A stretch of 9,617 nt of DNA, from assembly GCA_964235675.1 (NCBI GenBank), contig CAXSEA010000142.1:1-9617 (forward strand), given 5' to 3'. Below, piece after piece: positions 1-6,857 of this stretch. A model generated the notes under the pieces. It was not told where the DNA came from, did no database searches, and saw nothing but the letters and a program-made list of their open reading frames with translations. Position numbers and translations under genes: made by a program. Positions within the stretch are counted from its first letter, which is position 1, and every line of letters begins with the position of its first letter. This DNA comes from CAXSEA01 sp964235675. GTDB taxonomy: Bacteria; Armatimonadota; Armatimonadia; Armatimonadales; Capsulimonadaceae.

Positions 1-95
1 AGGCCTGTCCGAAAGAGATTCCCCTCACCGAGGCTATCGCCGAAATGAACCGCGACGTCACCTGGTACAAGGTAAAGAAGTTCTTCCGCGGCTAA
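1..95 (+). CDS. sdhB: Succinate dehydrogenase/fumarate reductase iron-sulfur subunit, C-terminal end (partial)
   Basis: Only the last 30 codons are in the window; the frame is open at the left edge and stops with TAA at 93-95. The peptide reads ACPKEIPLTEAIAEMNRD followed by a basic tail ending KKFFRG. The Cys-Pro-Lys-Glu-Ile motif followed by a helix with MNRD is typical of the C-terminal cysteine motif of SdhB/FrdB proteins, which carry electrons from the flavoprotein subunit towards the quinone site at the membrane. The CPKEI version is the one found in non-enterobacterial enzymes; E. coli SdhB has CPKGL. The flavoprotein and membrane-anchor genes would be expected upstream, outside the window. 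The call rests on a short peptide, so another ferredoxin-like iron-sulfur protein cannot be fully excluded. Confidence 0.72.
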   Translation, partial: ACPKEIPLTEAIAEMNRDVTWYKVKKFFRG

Positions 96-114
96 TATCC
101 CCTTTCCCAACGCC

Positions 115-148
115 TTTCTCATTGACCGGCAAGCCGGTCAATGAGAAA
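115..148. repeat. Perfect 16-bp palindrome downstream of sdhB
   Basis: Positions 115-130 are the exact reverse complement of 133-148, with only AA between them. In RNA this would give a stem of about 15 bp with a CAAG tetraloop. It begins 19 bp after the sdhB stop and lies 55 bp before the TTG start of the first M16 gene. It has T residues before the stem and A residues after it, the reverse of a canonical intrinsic terminator on either strand. It could be a 3'-end stabilising hairpin, a terminator without a U-tract, or a large operator for the M16 genes; the sequence does not decide. Confidence 0.75.
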
Positions 149-203
149 AATGGCCCAGCGGCCATAGAGCGTTCTTCTCTTTCTCCTATAGGTAAGCCCC
201 AAG

Positions 204-1778
204 TTGTTCCAGCGGCCATCGCGAAATAGATACGGCAGCCGGTTTGCTATGCTGCTGAGTTTCGCCTGCGCCGCTTTTTGCGTGTCTGCCGCGCAGCAGC
301 GCGTGTTGGCCCAAGGGGTGAGCGCGCCGGCGACCGACCAGTTTGGCGTGGCAGCGGCCACTTTACCAAACGGGTTGAAGATTATCGTCTATCCTCGCCA
401 TGCGGTGGCGATTGCAGCGATTGATATTTGGGTGGATGCCGGGACGCGGCGGCAGCAGCCGGGGCAGGAAGCAGTGGCACACTATCTGGAGCATCTGCTC
501 TTCACCGGCACGCCGACCCGTCCGGCTGAAACCGATGTTGATGGCGCTATCGAGGATTTAGGCGGATCGCTGGATGCGGCGACCTCCTACGATTGGGCGC
601 ATTTTTATACCGTGGTGCCGTCCAGCAGCTTTGATGGAGCCTTGGACGTATTGGCGGACGTTTTGCAGCACCCGGTTTTGGCTCAAAGCGCGGTGGATTC
701 CGAGCGCCCGATTATCGAATCCGAGATTCAGGGCAACAGCGACGATCCCGCGACGTTCGCCGTACAAACGACGCGTGCCGCGCTGTTCGGCGACGGAGCG
801 GCCTACGGGCAGACGATTACCGGCACGGTGGCGCAGGCCGACGCCGTGCAGCGCAACACGGTCGCCGATTTCTACCACGACAACTACAGGCCCTCGCGCG
901 TGACCGTGGTCGTCGCGGGCGATGTCGCGCCGGACGAAGTGACGGCGGCGGTCGCAAAAGCGTTCGGCGACTGGAAAGAACCGAACCCGGCTGTGAGCGG
1001 CGTCGCTAGTACCATTACGCAACCGGCGGCGAGTGCAGTCGCTTCGGGCACCGATAACGATAGCTCCAGCGATTTTGCCGCTCCGCTCAGCGATTACCTG
1101 GCGAGCGCGGGAGTGGTCACTAAAACGTTGGTTCGGCCCAGCCCGAACAGCTTTTTGGTGTACGGATGGCCGGCTCCGTCTGTCAGCCGACAGCCGGAGA
1201 CATGGGTCATGGACGTTTTGCTGACTTATCTGGGGCAGGGCGGGCGCAACGCGCTCGACGACGATCTTCATCTCAAGCAGCATCTTGTCGATGCGGTGGC
1301 CGCCGATTACCTGACGCAAAGAGACCCTGGGATGATGACGGTTACGCTGAGCTTGCCGACCGCCAATACGGCTGAGGTCGAGTCGGGCGTGCTGGCTCAT
1401 ATCCGCGCCGTGCGCGATACTCCCCTGACCGATGCGCAGCTTGCCGAAGCCAAGCAGCAGCTGATCGCCTCTTACCTGTTCCAGACGGAGACGGTGAGCG
1501 GCAAGGCGGATTCGCTCGGCTACTACGCCACGATCAATTCCGTCGGATACGATGAGAACTATATCAACAATATCAATACCGTGACGGCGCAGCAAGTTCA
1601 GGCGGTCGCGCAAAAATACTTGAGCGTCGATCACTATGTTTTGACCACGCTCACGCCGCCGACGAACCCGGAAAACGCGGCGCTGCCTCAGCCGGGCGAT
1701 ACCGCACGCTCAAACGGCGACGCGAGCGGTAACGCGGCCGCGCGCGCGTTTTCAGTCGTGACGGGAACGACGCGATGA
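204..1778 (+). CDS. Exported M16-family zinc metallopeptidase, zinc-binding (catalytic) subunit
   Basis: A 524-residue exported M16 peptidase (pitrilysin/processing-peptidase superfamily) with two M16 domains. The zinc site is intact: HYLEH at residues 93-97 fits HxxEH (H93 and H97 bind zinc, E96 activates water), and E174 in IIESEI lies exactly 76 residues further on, the family spacing for the third ligand. YGQTITGT near 201-208 is another family landmark. Residues about 265-305 form a Ser/Ala/Asp-rich hinge between the two domains. In the C-terminal domain the position that usually carries the substrate-binding Arg and Tyr reads LHLKQHLVD (355-363), so both residues appear replaced (H356, D363). 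The start chosen is TTG at 204, with a weak AGGT upstream, because it supplies the basic N-region (R4, R7, R9, R13) ahead of a hydrophobic segment at 15-30, giving a normal signal peptide. ATG at 249 is the alternative. The stop overlaps the next gene, implying translational coupling and a joint complex. Confidence 0.9.
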   Translation: MFQRPSRNRYGSRFAMLLSFACAAFCVSAAQQRVLAQGVSAPATDQFGVAAATLPNGLKIIVYPRHAVAIAAIDIWVDAGTRRQQPGQEAVAHYLEHLLFTGTPTRPAETDVDGAIEDLGGSLDAATSYDWAHFYTVVPSSSFDGALDVLADVLQHPVLAQSAVDSERPIIESEIQGNSDDPATFAVQTTRAALFGDGAAYGQTITGTVAQADAVQRNTVADFYHDNYRPSRVTVVVAGDVAPDEVTAAVAKAFGDWKEPNPAVSGVASTITQPAASAVASGTDNDSSSDFAAPLSDYLASAGVVTKTLVRPSPNSFLVYGWPAPSVSRQPETWVMDVLLTYLGQGGRNALDDDLHLKQHLVDAVAADYLTQRDPGMMTVTLSLPTANTAEVESGVLAHIRAVRDTPLTDAQLAEAKQQLIASYLFQTETVSGKADSLGYYATINSVGYDENYINNINTVTAQQVQAVAQKYLSVDHYVLTTLTPPTNPENAALPQPGDTARSNGDASGNAAARAFSVVTGTTR

Positions 1779-3166
1779 CGCAGCGTCCGGCGTATCATCG
1801 CGTGTTTTGGAGCCTGCTGACTTTTCTGCTGGCCGCGCCGCTTGGAAGGGCTCATGCCGAAGCGCGCCCGGTCACGCGCCTGACCCTGCCGAACGGCATC
1901 CGGCTGGTGGTTCAAAGCGAGCCGGAATCGCCGCTGGTGGCGGTTGACGCGTTTGTCGGCACGGCGGACGCGCCCGAGGATGCGTTCCGGCCTGGGCTGG
2001 CGAACTGCGTGGCGCACACGCTTTTGTCCGCGACGACAAACGAGCCGGAAGATGTTCTAGGAGCGTCCGTCGGCAATTTAGGCGGCGACGTGGGCGTGAC
2101 ATGGGACCGCAACTTTACGCAGCTTCGCGCCCTCGCCTTGGCGCAGCAATACGGCGACGCGATCTATCTGCTGAGCGACGCGCTTAAAAATTCCGTGTTC
2201 ACCGACGCCGCCGTCCGGCAGTCGCGCGACGGCTTGCTTCAAGAGCTGCAAAGCGGCTCGGACGATATCTATCAGCAGACCTATAACCAATTGAGGGCCG
2301 GCTTGTACGCGCGAACGCCTATCGACCCGGACAGTATCGGAGACGCCGACGCGATCAAGGGCATCAAGACCGCCGACGTCAAGGCGTTTTACGACAAATA
2401 CTACACGGCGGATAATATCGTTGTTTCCGTAGTGGTCGGCGGGAATATCGATCCTCAGCAGGTGATCGCCACATTGACCGGCGACCTGTCCGATTTTCCA
2501 CGGGCGACCGCCCGGCGTGGGGGCACCGCGCCGCCTGCGGCAGTACCGCTGGCAGCGCCGAAAACCGTAAAATCGTACCGGGGCGACTTGACCGCCGGGT
2601 ATGTGATGATCGGCTATCTCGCGCCGGGAGCGGGGGAGCCGGATTATCCCGCGATGCTCCTGATCAACGCACTGCTCGGCGGCATGAAGACGTCGCTGCT
2701 ATTTACGAACCTGCGCGAGAAGCAGGGGCTAGGCTATCAGACTTCATCGAGCTATGGCGAAGATGTCGGCGTCACCGATCTGACCGGCTATATTTTGTCG
2801 TCCAGCGTAAAATCGTCGGCGATCAGCCATACCGCGCAAGCCGACACGACCGCGCTGGTGAGTCAAGTGAAGCTGCTGTGCGCCGCGCCGCCGTCGGCGC
2901 AGATGCTGGCACGGGCGAAGCGCTTCGTGATCGGCTCATATCTGACTCGCCACGAGCGATTGATGGACCGCGCCTATTGGCTGGGCTTTTCCGAGGTGGC
3001 GCTTCGGGAGACGGGCGGCAGCGGGTTCGATACCGATTTCGAAGCTTCGGTAAATGCGGTGACGACCGCCGATATCCAGCGCGTTGCGCAGAGATACTTG
3101 TCCGACGGCTATGTTGTCTCGATGGTGCTGCCGGGGTCCGCTACTGCGGGTGAAGTGTCCCGTTAA
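1775..3166 (+). CDS. Exported M16-family protein, non-catalytic partner subunit with Arg/Tyr pair
   Basis: A 463-residue M16-family protein. Its ATG lies inside the stop region of the preceding gene (ATGA, 1775-1778), with a weak GGGAA seven bases upstream. The N-terminus is a signal peptide: basic residues, a hydrophobic run at about 11-22, then AHA at 26-28 as a likely cleavage site. The zinc motif is degenerate: where HxxEH is expected the protein has HTLLS (81-85), so E and the second H are missing and it should not bind catalytic zinc. The C-terminal domain keeps the conserved LREKQGLGY (313-321), in which R314 and Y321 are seven residues apart, as in the Arg/Tyr pair that binds substrate in M16 enzymes. 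This is the inverse of its neighbour, and paired M16B subunits of this type are known to form heterodimers. An exported peptidase complex is therefore inferred; the substrate is unknown. Confidence 0.88.
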   Translation: MTQRPAYHRVFWSLLTFLLAAPLGRAHAEARPVTRLTLPNGIRLVVQSEPESPLVAVDAFVGTADAPEDAFRPGLANCVAHTLLSATTNEPEDVLGASVGNLGGDVGVTWDRNFTQLRALALAQQYGDAIYLLSDALKNSVFTDAAVRQSRDGLLQELQSGSDDIYQQTYNQLRAGLYARTPIDPDSIGDADAIKGIKTADVKAFYDKYYTADNIVVSVVVGGNIDPQQVIATLTGDLSDFPRATARRGGTAPPAAVPLAAPKTVKSYRGDLTAGYVMIGYLAPGAGEPDYPAMLLINALLGGMKTSLLFTNLREKQGLGYQTSSSYGEDVGVTDLTGYILSSSVKSSAISHTAQADTTALVSQVKLLCAAPPSAQMLARAKRFVIGSYLTRHERLMDRAYWLGFSEVALRETGGSGFDTDFEASVNAVTTADIQRVAQRYLSDGYVVSMVLPGSATAGEVSR

Positions 3167-3177
3167 GCTACCGCTGT

Positions 3178-3206
3178 TTGCGCGAATCGGCACGACGCCG
3201 TATACT
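3178..3206 (+). promoter_or_regulatory. Candidate sigma-70-type promoter for the acyltransferase gene
   Basis: TATACT at 3201-3206 matches five of six bases of the -10 consensus. It is separated by exactly 17 bp from TTGCGC at 3178-3183, which matches only the TTG of a -35 box. Transcription would start near 3213, leaving a leader of about 29 nt before the TTG at 3242. It sits in the gap after the M16 pair and suggests that the acyltransferase is transcribed separately. This is a sequence match only. Confidence 0.5.
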
Positions 3207-3241
3207 TTAACGGCAAATTAGCTCCGCAAACTATCAGCCGC

Positions 3242-4429
3242 TTGCCGGAATCTTCGCTGTCCTCATTTCCCATGACAGTTATCGCCCCCCTGAACTCGAA
3301 TACCTCTCTCGCATACGAGCCGGTTCAACAGCTTACCACTTCCCTCAAACGAAATACTGATCAACCAGCGTCGCCGCTAAATCCCGAGCATCCCTGGGCG
3401 CTGCTAGCGATTTTACGGTTTGGATTAGCATTGATCGTGCTGGGCAGCCATGCGCCCGTGGCGGGGTTTCATTGCGCGCTCCTGGAATGGCTGGCGACGC
3501 TGGGGCCGCAGCAGGCGATTATCGCGTTTTTTCTGATCAGCGGCTATTCCATCGGCCACAGCGTCCAAAAAGAGCCCGATGGATATGTTAAGCGGCGGGT
3601 GTTTCGCATCTATCCGGTGTATCTCAGCTGCCTCGCGGTGGGATTGCTGCCTTATCTTTGGTGCCGGGATTGGGTGACCGTGAGAAATGGCGTCATCGGT
3701 TTGCCTCCGCTCCGCTCCAATCTCCTGCCTAGCCTGCTGCTGGCGCAATGCCTCGGCTGGCCTGTTGCGGGGGTGCTTGGCTCGGCCTGGTCGCTCAGCA
3801 TCGAGTGGCTGTTCTATCTAGTCGCGCCGCTTCTTGTCCGGACGCGCACTCTCGCCATCATCGCCGCGACAATTGTCTCCGCCGCGGCGATGCTGATTTA
3901 CCCGCACGTAGCGTCGATCAGCGCGCTGCCCTACCGCAGCCTTCCCTATGGCCTGCCGGTGCTGATTGCCGGATGGGCCTGGCTGGCCGGTTTTCTCCTG
4001 CACCGAAAGCATGGCGACCGGCGTCTCCAAATCGCCGTACTTTTATTGGCGGCGACGGTCTCGCTGGCGAGCGCGGACCGATACTTTGTTAAGCCGGGAG
4101 TCTTCGTCATCGCGCTGGCAGTGGCGACGATTTGCTTCGGCGGCAAAATGCGTATGGCGCGCGGGCCGGCGAAGCTTTTCAGCTATTTGGGCGATCTGAG
4201 CTACCCGCTCTATCTGCTGCACCTGCCGGTGTATATCCTGATTTACAACCGCTGGCATGCGACGTCTTGGATCATTTATATCGGCGCGACATTTGCTCTC
4301 TCCGCGGCGATATTGCACGGCATAGATAGGCCGCTGCGGGCGCTTGGGCGAAGGAAGGCATCGGCCAGCGATGCTGAGATAAGCGGCAAATCAAGCAGCG
4401 CGGCGCGGCTGCTCAACGTGTGGACTTGA
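3242..4429 (+). CDS. Membrane acyltransferase, acyltransferase-3 (OafA/YrhL) family
   Basis: A polytopic membrane O-acyltransferase of 395 residues, the usual length for the family. Such enzymes move acetyl or other acyl groups onto sugars of surface polysaccharides, lipids or antibiotics. Landmarks in order: LRFGLALIVLGSH (58-70), giving the conserved Arg59 and the likely catalytic His70; FFLISGYSIG (96-105); FRIYPVY (121-127); SAWSLSIEWLFY (181-192); and LGDLSYPLYLLHLPV (316-330) with His327. About ten hydrophobic segments are visible. The first 50 residues are hydrophilic and rich in Ser, Thr, Pro and Asn, longer than most relatives need. The start is uncertain: TTG at 3242 gives the longest frame, ATG at 3272 is an alternative, and neither has a clear ribosome binding site. 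The gene stands alone, with its own candidate promoter and a convergent operon beyond it. The acceptor cannot be read from the sequence, and no polysaccharide genes are adjacent. Confidence 0.88.
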   Translation: MPESSLSSFPMTVIAPLNSNTSLAYEPVQQLTTSLKRNTDQPASPLNPEHPWALLAILRFGLALIVLGSHAPVAGFHCALLEWLATLGPQQAIIAFFLISGYSIGHSVQKEPDGYVKRRVFRIYPVYLSCLAVGLLPYLWCRDWVTVRNGVIGLPPLRSNLLPSLLLAQCLGWPVAGVLGSAWSLSIEWLFYLVAPLLVRTRTLAIIAATIVSAAAMLIYPHVASISALPYRSLPYGLPVLIAGWAWLAGFLLHRKHGDRRLQIAVLLLAATVSLASADRYFVKPGVFVIALAVATICFGGKMRMARGPAKLFSYLGDLSYPLYLLHLPVYILIYNRWHATSWIIYIGATFALSAAILHGIDRPLRALGRRKASASDAEISGKSSSAARLLNVWT

Positions 4430-4455
4430 CTCCGCTTCAAAAGTGAAATGAGGTT

Positions 4456-4579
4456 TTCTCCCCTCCATTTCTATGGAGGGGCTGGGGGAGGTCTGAAACT
4501 CTTGTCTGATGATCTCAATAAAGCTGCCGTAAAGCGCTCCCGACCTCCCCCAGCCCCTCCATAGAAATGGAGGGGAGAA
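4456..4579. repeat. Perfect 38-bp inverted repeat with nested hairpins between convergent genes
   Basis: The arm at 4456-4493 is the exact reverse complement of 4542-4579, with a 48-bp spacer. Each arm itself contains a 9-bp hairpin with a four-base loop: CCCCTCCAT, loop, ATGGAGGGG, at 4460-4481 in the left arm and mirrored in the right. A G-rich run (CTGGGGGAGG) follows the inner hairpin in the left arm. The element fills most of the gap between the acyltransferase and livM stop codons. No T-tract follows the stem on either strand, so it is not a textbook intrinsic terminator, although the extended hairpin could still stop or protect both convergent transcripts. The layout resembles paired inverted REP/BIME units or a small non-autonomous element. 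No target-site duplication or coding capacity is visible. Confidence 0.85.
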
Positions 4580-4614
4580 GCCTGGCTGATGACTCTAGCT
4601 GGCAGGTTCTAAAT

Positions 4615-5820
4615 CTACCCCGTCGGCGTGCTGCCCTGAGTCTTACGCCCAATCCTTTGCGGCAGGGTCTTGATGCCGTTCCACTGTTTTTTTAGCCAAG
4701 CGCCGTCAAGCTCGTCGCTGCCGAAGATGCCTTTAGGGCGAACGAGCATCAGCAGAATCAAGACCAGCGAATAGATCACCAGCCGGTACTGCTCCAGGCT
4801 CTGACCGTTGGGTAGGGTAAAGGAATGCAGCAGTTCCGGTAGGACGATCAGCACGACTGCCGCAATCGCCGAGCCGGACACGCTGCCTAGCCCGCCGAGC
4901 ACGACCATGACGACGATATTGATCGAAGTCAGGAAGTTGAAGTTGTCGGGCTTGAAGAACTCCTGCTCGTGCGCGAACAGCGACCCGGCCACGCCGGCGA
5001 AGAACGCGGCGATGACGAACGCGGTCACTTTCACTTTGGTGGTCGGCACGCCCATTGCTTCGGCGGCGATCTCGTTTTCCCGCACCGCGATAAATGTCAG
5101 CCCGCGCACGGAGCGGCGCAGATTGATTGACAGGATAATCACCAGCGCGGCGACGAAGTAGACCCAGAAGAACGAAGTCAGCGCCGGTATCTGCACGTCC
5201 GTGCTGCCCACCTGCAAATCGCTGAAGCCGCGCGGCCCGCCGACAACGTTCAGGCTGTTCAGAATCACGACGATAATCTGGTTGAAGCCCAGTGTGACAA
5301 TCGCTAAGTAGTCCCCGCGCAGCTTCAGCGACGGCAGGCCGATCAAATAGCCGAACAGCGCCGCCACCAGCCCTCCCACGACCATGGAGAGCACCAGTAG
5401 AACTCCGCCGTTGAACCAGTGCAGGTCGCCGCCGGAGGGCGCGAAATGGCGCAGGAACGTTGCTTGCGCCACGCAGACGGTTGCCGCCCCGGAATACGCG
5501 CCTATCGCGAACAAACCGGCGTGCCCTATGGAAAACTGGCCGGTAAAGCCGTTCACGAGGTTCAAGCTGACTGCGAGAATGACGTAAATCCCGGCGCGAA
5601 GGATAATATCTTCTTTATAGTTGTTGTAGAATGTGTTCTGATCGAGCAGCTTGTCCAGGCCGAAGTTAATTAGCAGCAGGACGCCGACCAGCGCCGCGAA
5701 TAATGCGAAATTAACCAGCGGGCCGAAGCCACGCCGGATTTTTGGAGCGGTCGTGTCCTCGCCCGTGGTCGGCGCGGCGGCGGTCGGCTGCTCGTTCGGA
5801 GTGGGAACCGGGTTGCTCAT
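4615..5820 (-). CDS. livM: Branched-chain amino-acid-type ABC transporter permease LivM
   Basis: One of two inner-membrane permeases of a LivJHMGF-type importer. The 401-residue protein shows the family signatures GFTGQFSIGHAG (91-102) and LRGDYLAIVTLGF (168-180). The loop RENEIAAEAMGV (about 247-258) is the EAA-like segment that contacts the ATPase subunits. A membrane stretch with VLGGLGSVSGSAIAA (307-321) and the terminal RPKGIFG (361-367) follow. The first 30 residues are a Pro/Thr/Ala-rich cytoplasmic extension before the first membrane segment, and the last 30 are a basic tail. The ATG overlaps the livH stop (ATGA), and GGAG lies five bases upstream of it. No ATPase gene follows; the operon ends in the inverted-repeat gap. 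The substrate may be branched-chain amino acids or another amino acid or amide, since the family is broad. Confidence 0.93.
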   Translation of the reverse strand: MSNPVPTPNEQPTAAAPTTGEDTTAPKIRRGFGPLVNFALFAALVGVLLLINFGLDKLLDQNTFYNNYKEDIILRAGIYVILAVSLNLVNGFTGQFSIGHAGLFAIGAYSGAATVCVAQATFLRHFAPSGGDLHWFNGGVLLVLSMVVGGLVAALFGYLIGLPSLKLRGDYLAIVTLGFNQIIVVILNSLNVVGGPRGFSDLQVGSTDVQIPALTSFFWVYFVAALVIILSINLRRSVRGLTFIAVRENEIAAEAMGVPTTKVKVTAFVIAAFFAGVAGSLFAHEQEFFKPDNFNFLTSINIVVMVVLGGLGSVSGSAIAAVVLIVLPELLHSFTLPNGQSLEQYRLVIYSLVLILLMLVRPKGIFGSDELDGAWLKKQWNGIKTLPQRIGRKTQGSTPTG

Positions 5821-6830
5821 ACTTTCTCCACAATTCCTTTGCCCAGCAGTCCCGACGGCCTCACCAGTAGAATCACGATCAAGATCAGGAACGCGGCGGC
5901 GTCGCTATAGCTCGATGGGATATGCGCCGCCGGAGCGTAGCCGCGCACCAGAGACTCCACCAATCCCATAATCAGCCCGCCGAGGGCCGCTCCGGGAATA
6001 TTGCCGATACCGCCGAGCACCGCCGCCACAAACGCTTTGATGCCGGGCAAAATGCCCATGTACGGCAGAATCTGGTTATGTGTCAGCGCCGCGAACAAGA
6101 ACGCCCCCGCTCCGGCCAGCGCCGAGCCGATAAAAAACGTGTAGGAGATTGTCCGGTCGATGTTGATTCCCATCAAACTGGCCGCGTCGCGGTCGAACGA
6201 GACCGCGCGAATCGCCTTGCCCAGCTTAGTCCGCGCGACAACATACCAAAGAATCGCCAAGAGAATCACCGTCGCTAAAATAAGAAGCGCCGAGTTGCGG
6301 CTGAGAGTCACTCCGGCAATATGGAAATCCAGCGTGTCGTTGGGAATGACGGCGGGGCAAAACTGCGGCGTCGCGCCGAACAGCCACGGCTGCACAGCTA
6401 GGTTCTCCAGCAGCAGCGAAACGCCGATAGCCGTAATCAGCGGCGTCAGATGCGGCGCTTTGCGCACCGGGCGGTAGGCGAACCGCTCGATTATCACGCC
6501 CAGCACCCCGCAGCCGAGCATCGCCAGCACCAGAGCCAATGCGCCCAGAGCCCACGAAGGCTCGTGCCCGGAGCCGAGCACCTTGCTGACGGTCAGGAAC
6601 GTGATATACGAGCCGATCATAAAAACGTCGCTGTGGGCGAAATTGATCAGGCGCAGCACGCCGTAGACCATCGTGTAGCCTAGCGCCAGCAGCGCGTAGA
6701 TGCTCCCGAGCGCGAGGCCGTTGAGTATCTGCTGCGCGAATAGCTGTCCCTGGCTGAGCGCCGCGCCGTTCGTGGCGGCGGCGGCGAAGCTCAAGGAGGG
6801 TAGGAGATGTGTGAGTGAGTCGATTGGCAT
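5817..6830 (-). CDS. livH: Branched-chain amino-acid-type ABC transporter permease LivH
   Basis: The second permease of the importer, 337 residues with about eight membrane segments. Signatures: NGLALGSIYALLALGYTMVY (37-56), LINFAHSDVFMIG (61-73), IERFAYRPVRKAPHLTPLI (114-132), the EAA-like coupling loop around GKAIRAVSFDRDAASLMGI (204-222), LGGIGNIPGAALGG (272-285) and terminal RPSGLLG (324-330). Most LivH proteins begin just before the NGLALGS segment; here about 30 residues precede it. The ATG at 6830 has no clear ribosome binding site, so the true start may lie further in. It follows livJ after a 27-bp gap and overlaps livM by four bases, consistent with one transcript. Confidence 0.93.
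   Translation of the reverse strand: MPIDSLTHLLPSLSFAAAATNGAALSQGQLFAQQILNGLALGSIYALLALGYTMVYGVLRLINFAHSDVFMIGSYITFLTVSKVLGSGHEPSWALGALALVLAMLGCGVLGVIIERFAYRPVRKAPHLTPLITAIGVSLLLENLAVQPWLFGATPQFCPAVIPNDTLDFHIAGVTLSRNSALLILATVILLAILWYVVARTKLGKAIRAVSFDRDAASLMGINIDRTISYTFFIGSALAGAGAFLFAALTHNQILPYMGILPGIKAFVAAVLGGIGNIPGAALGGLIMGLVESLVRGYAPAAHIPSSYSDAAAFLILIVILLVRPSGLLGKGIVEKV
5826..5829 (-). promoter_or_regulatory. Ribosome binding site of livM
   Basis: GGAG (reading GGAGAAAGT on the minus strand) ends five bases before the livM ATG, within the last codons of livH. It supports the ATG at 5820 and indicates that livM has its own ribosome loading in addition to ATGA coupling. Confidence 0.7.
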
Positions 6831-6857
6831 GGATGCGAAAAGTGAGTGTTCGAGCGT

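Noticed and set aside
122..192. Promoter-like hexamers TTGACC (122-127) and TATAGG (187-192) before the M16 pair
   Set aside because: They are far too widely spaced to pair with each other, and neither has a good partner at 16-18 bp. TTGACC is part of the palindrome.
119..361. An 80-codon minus-strand frame covering the palindrome and the M16 start
   Set aside because: No recognisable domain and no ribosome binding site, and it overlaps the signal-peptide region of a well-supported gene.
558..1634. A 358-codon open frame on the minus strand, opposite the first M16 gene
   Set aside because: Its translation is Arg/His-rich without a recognisable domain, while the + strand frame carries the full M16 zinc motif at the right spacing. 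It is a shadow frame of GC-rich coding DNA.
1734..1752. Alternating GC-rich run near the end of the first M16 gene (GCGGCCGCGCGCGCG)
   Set aside because: It lies within the coding frame and is explained by Ala/Arg codons in a GC-rich genome; nothing supports a structural role.
4456..4579. The inverted repeat as an insertion sequence or as a canonical intrinsic terminator
   Set aside because: There is no coding capacity and no visible target-site duplication, and no T-tract follows the stem on either strand.
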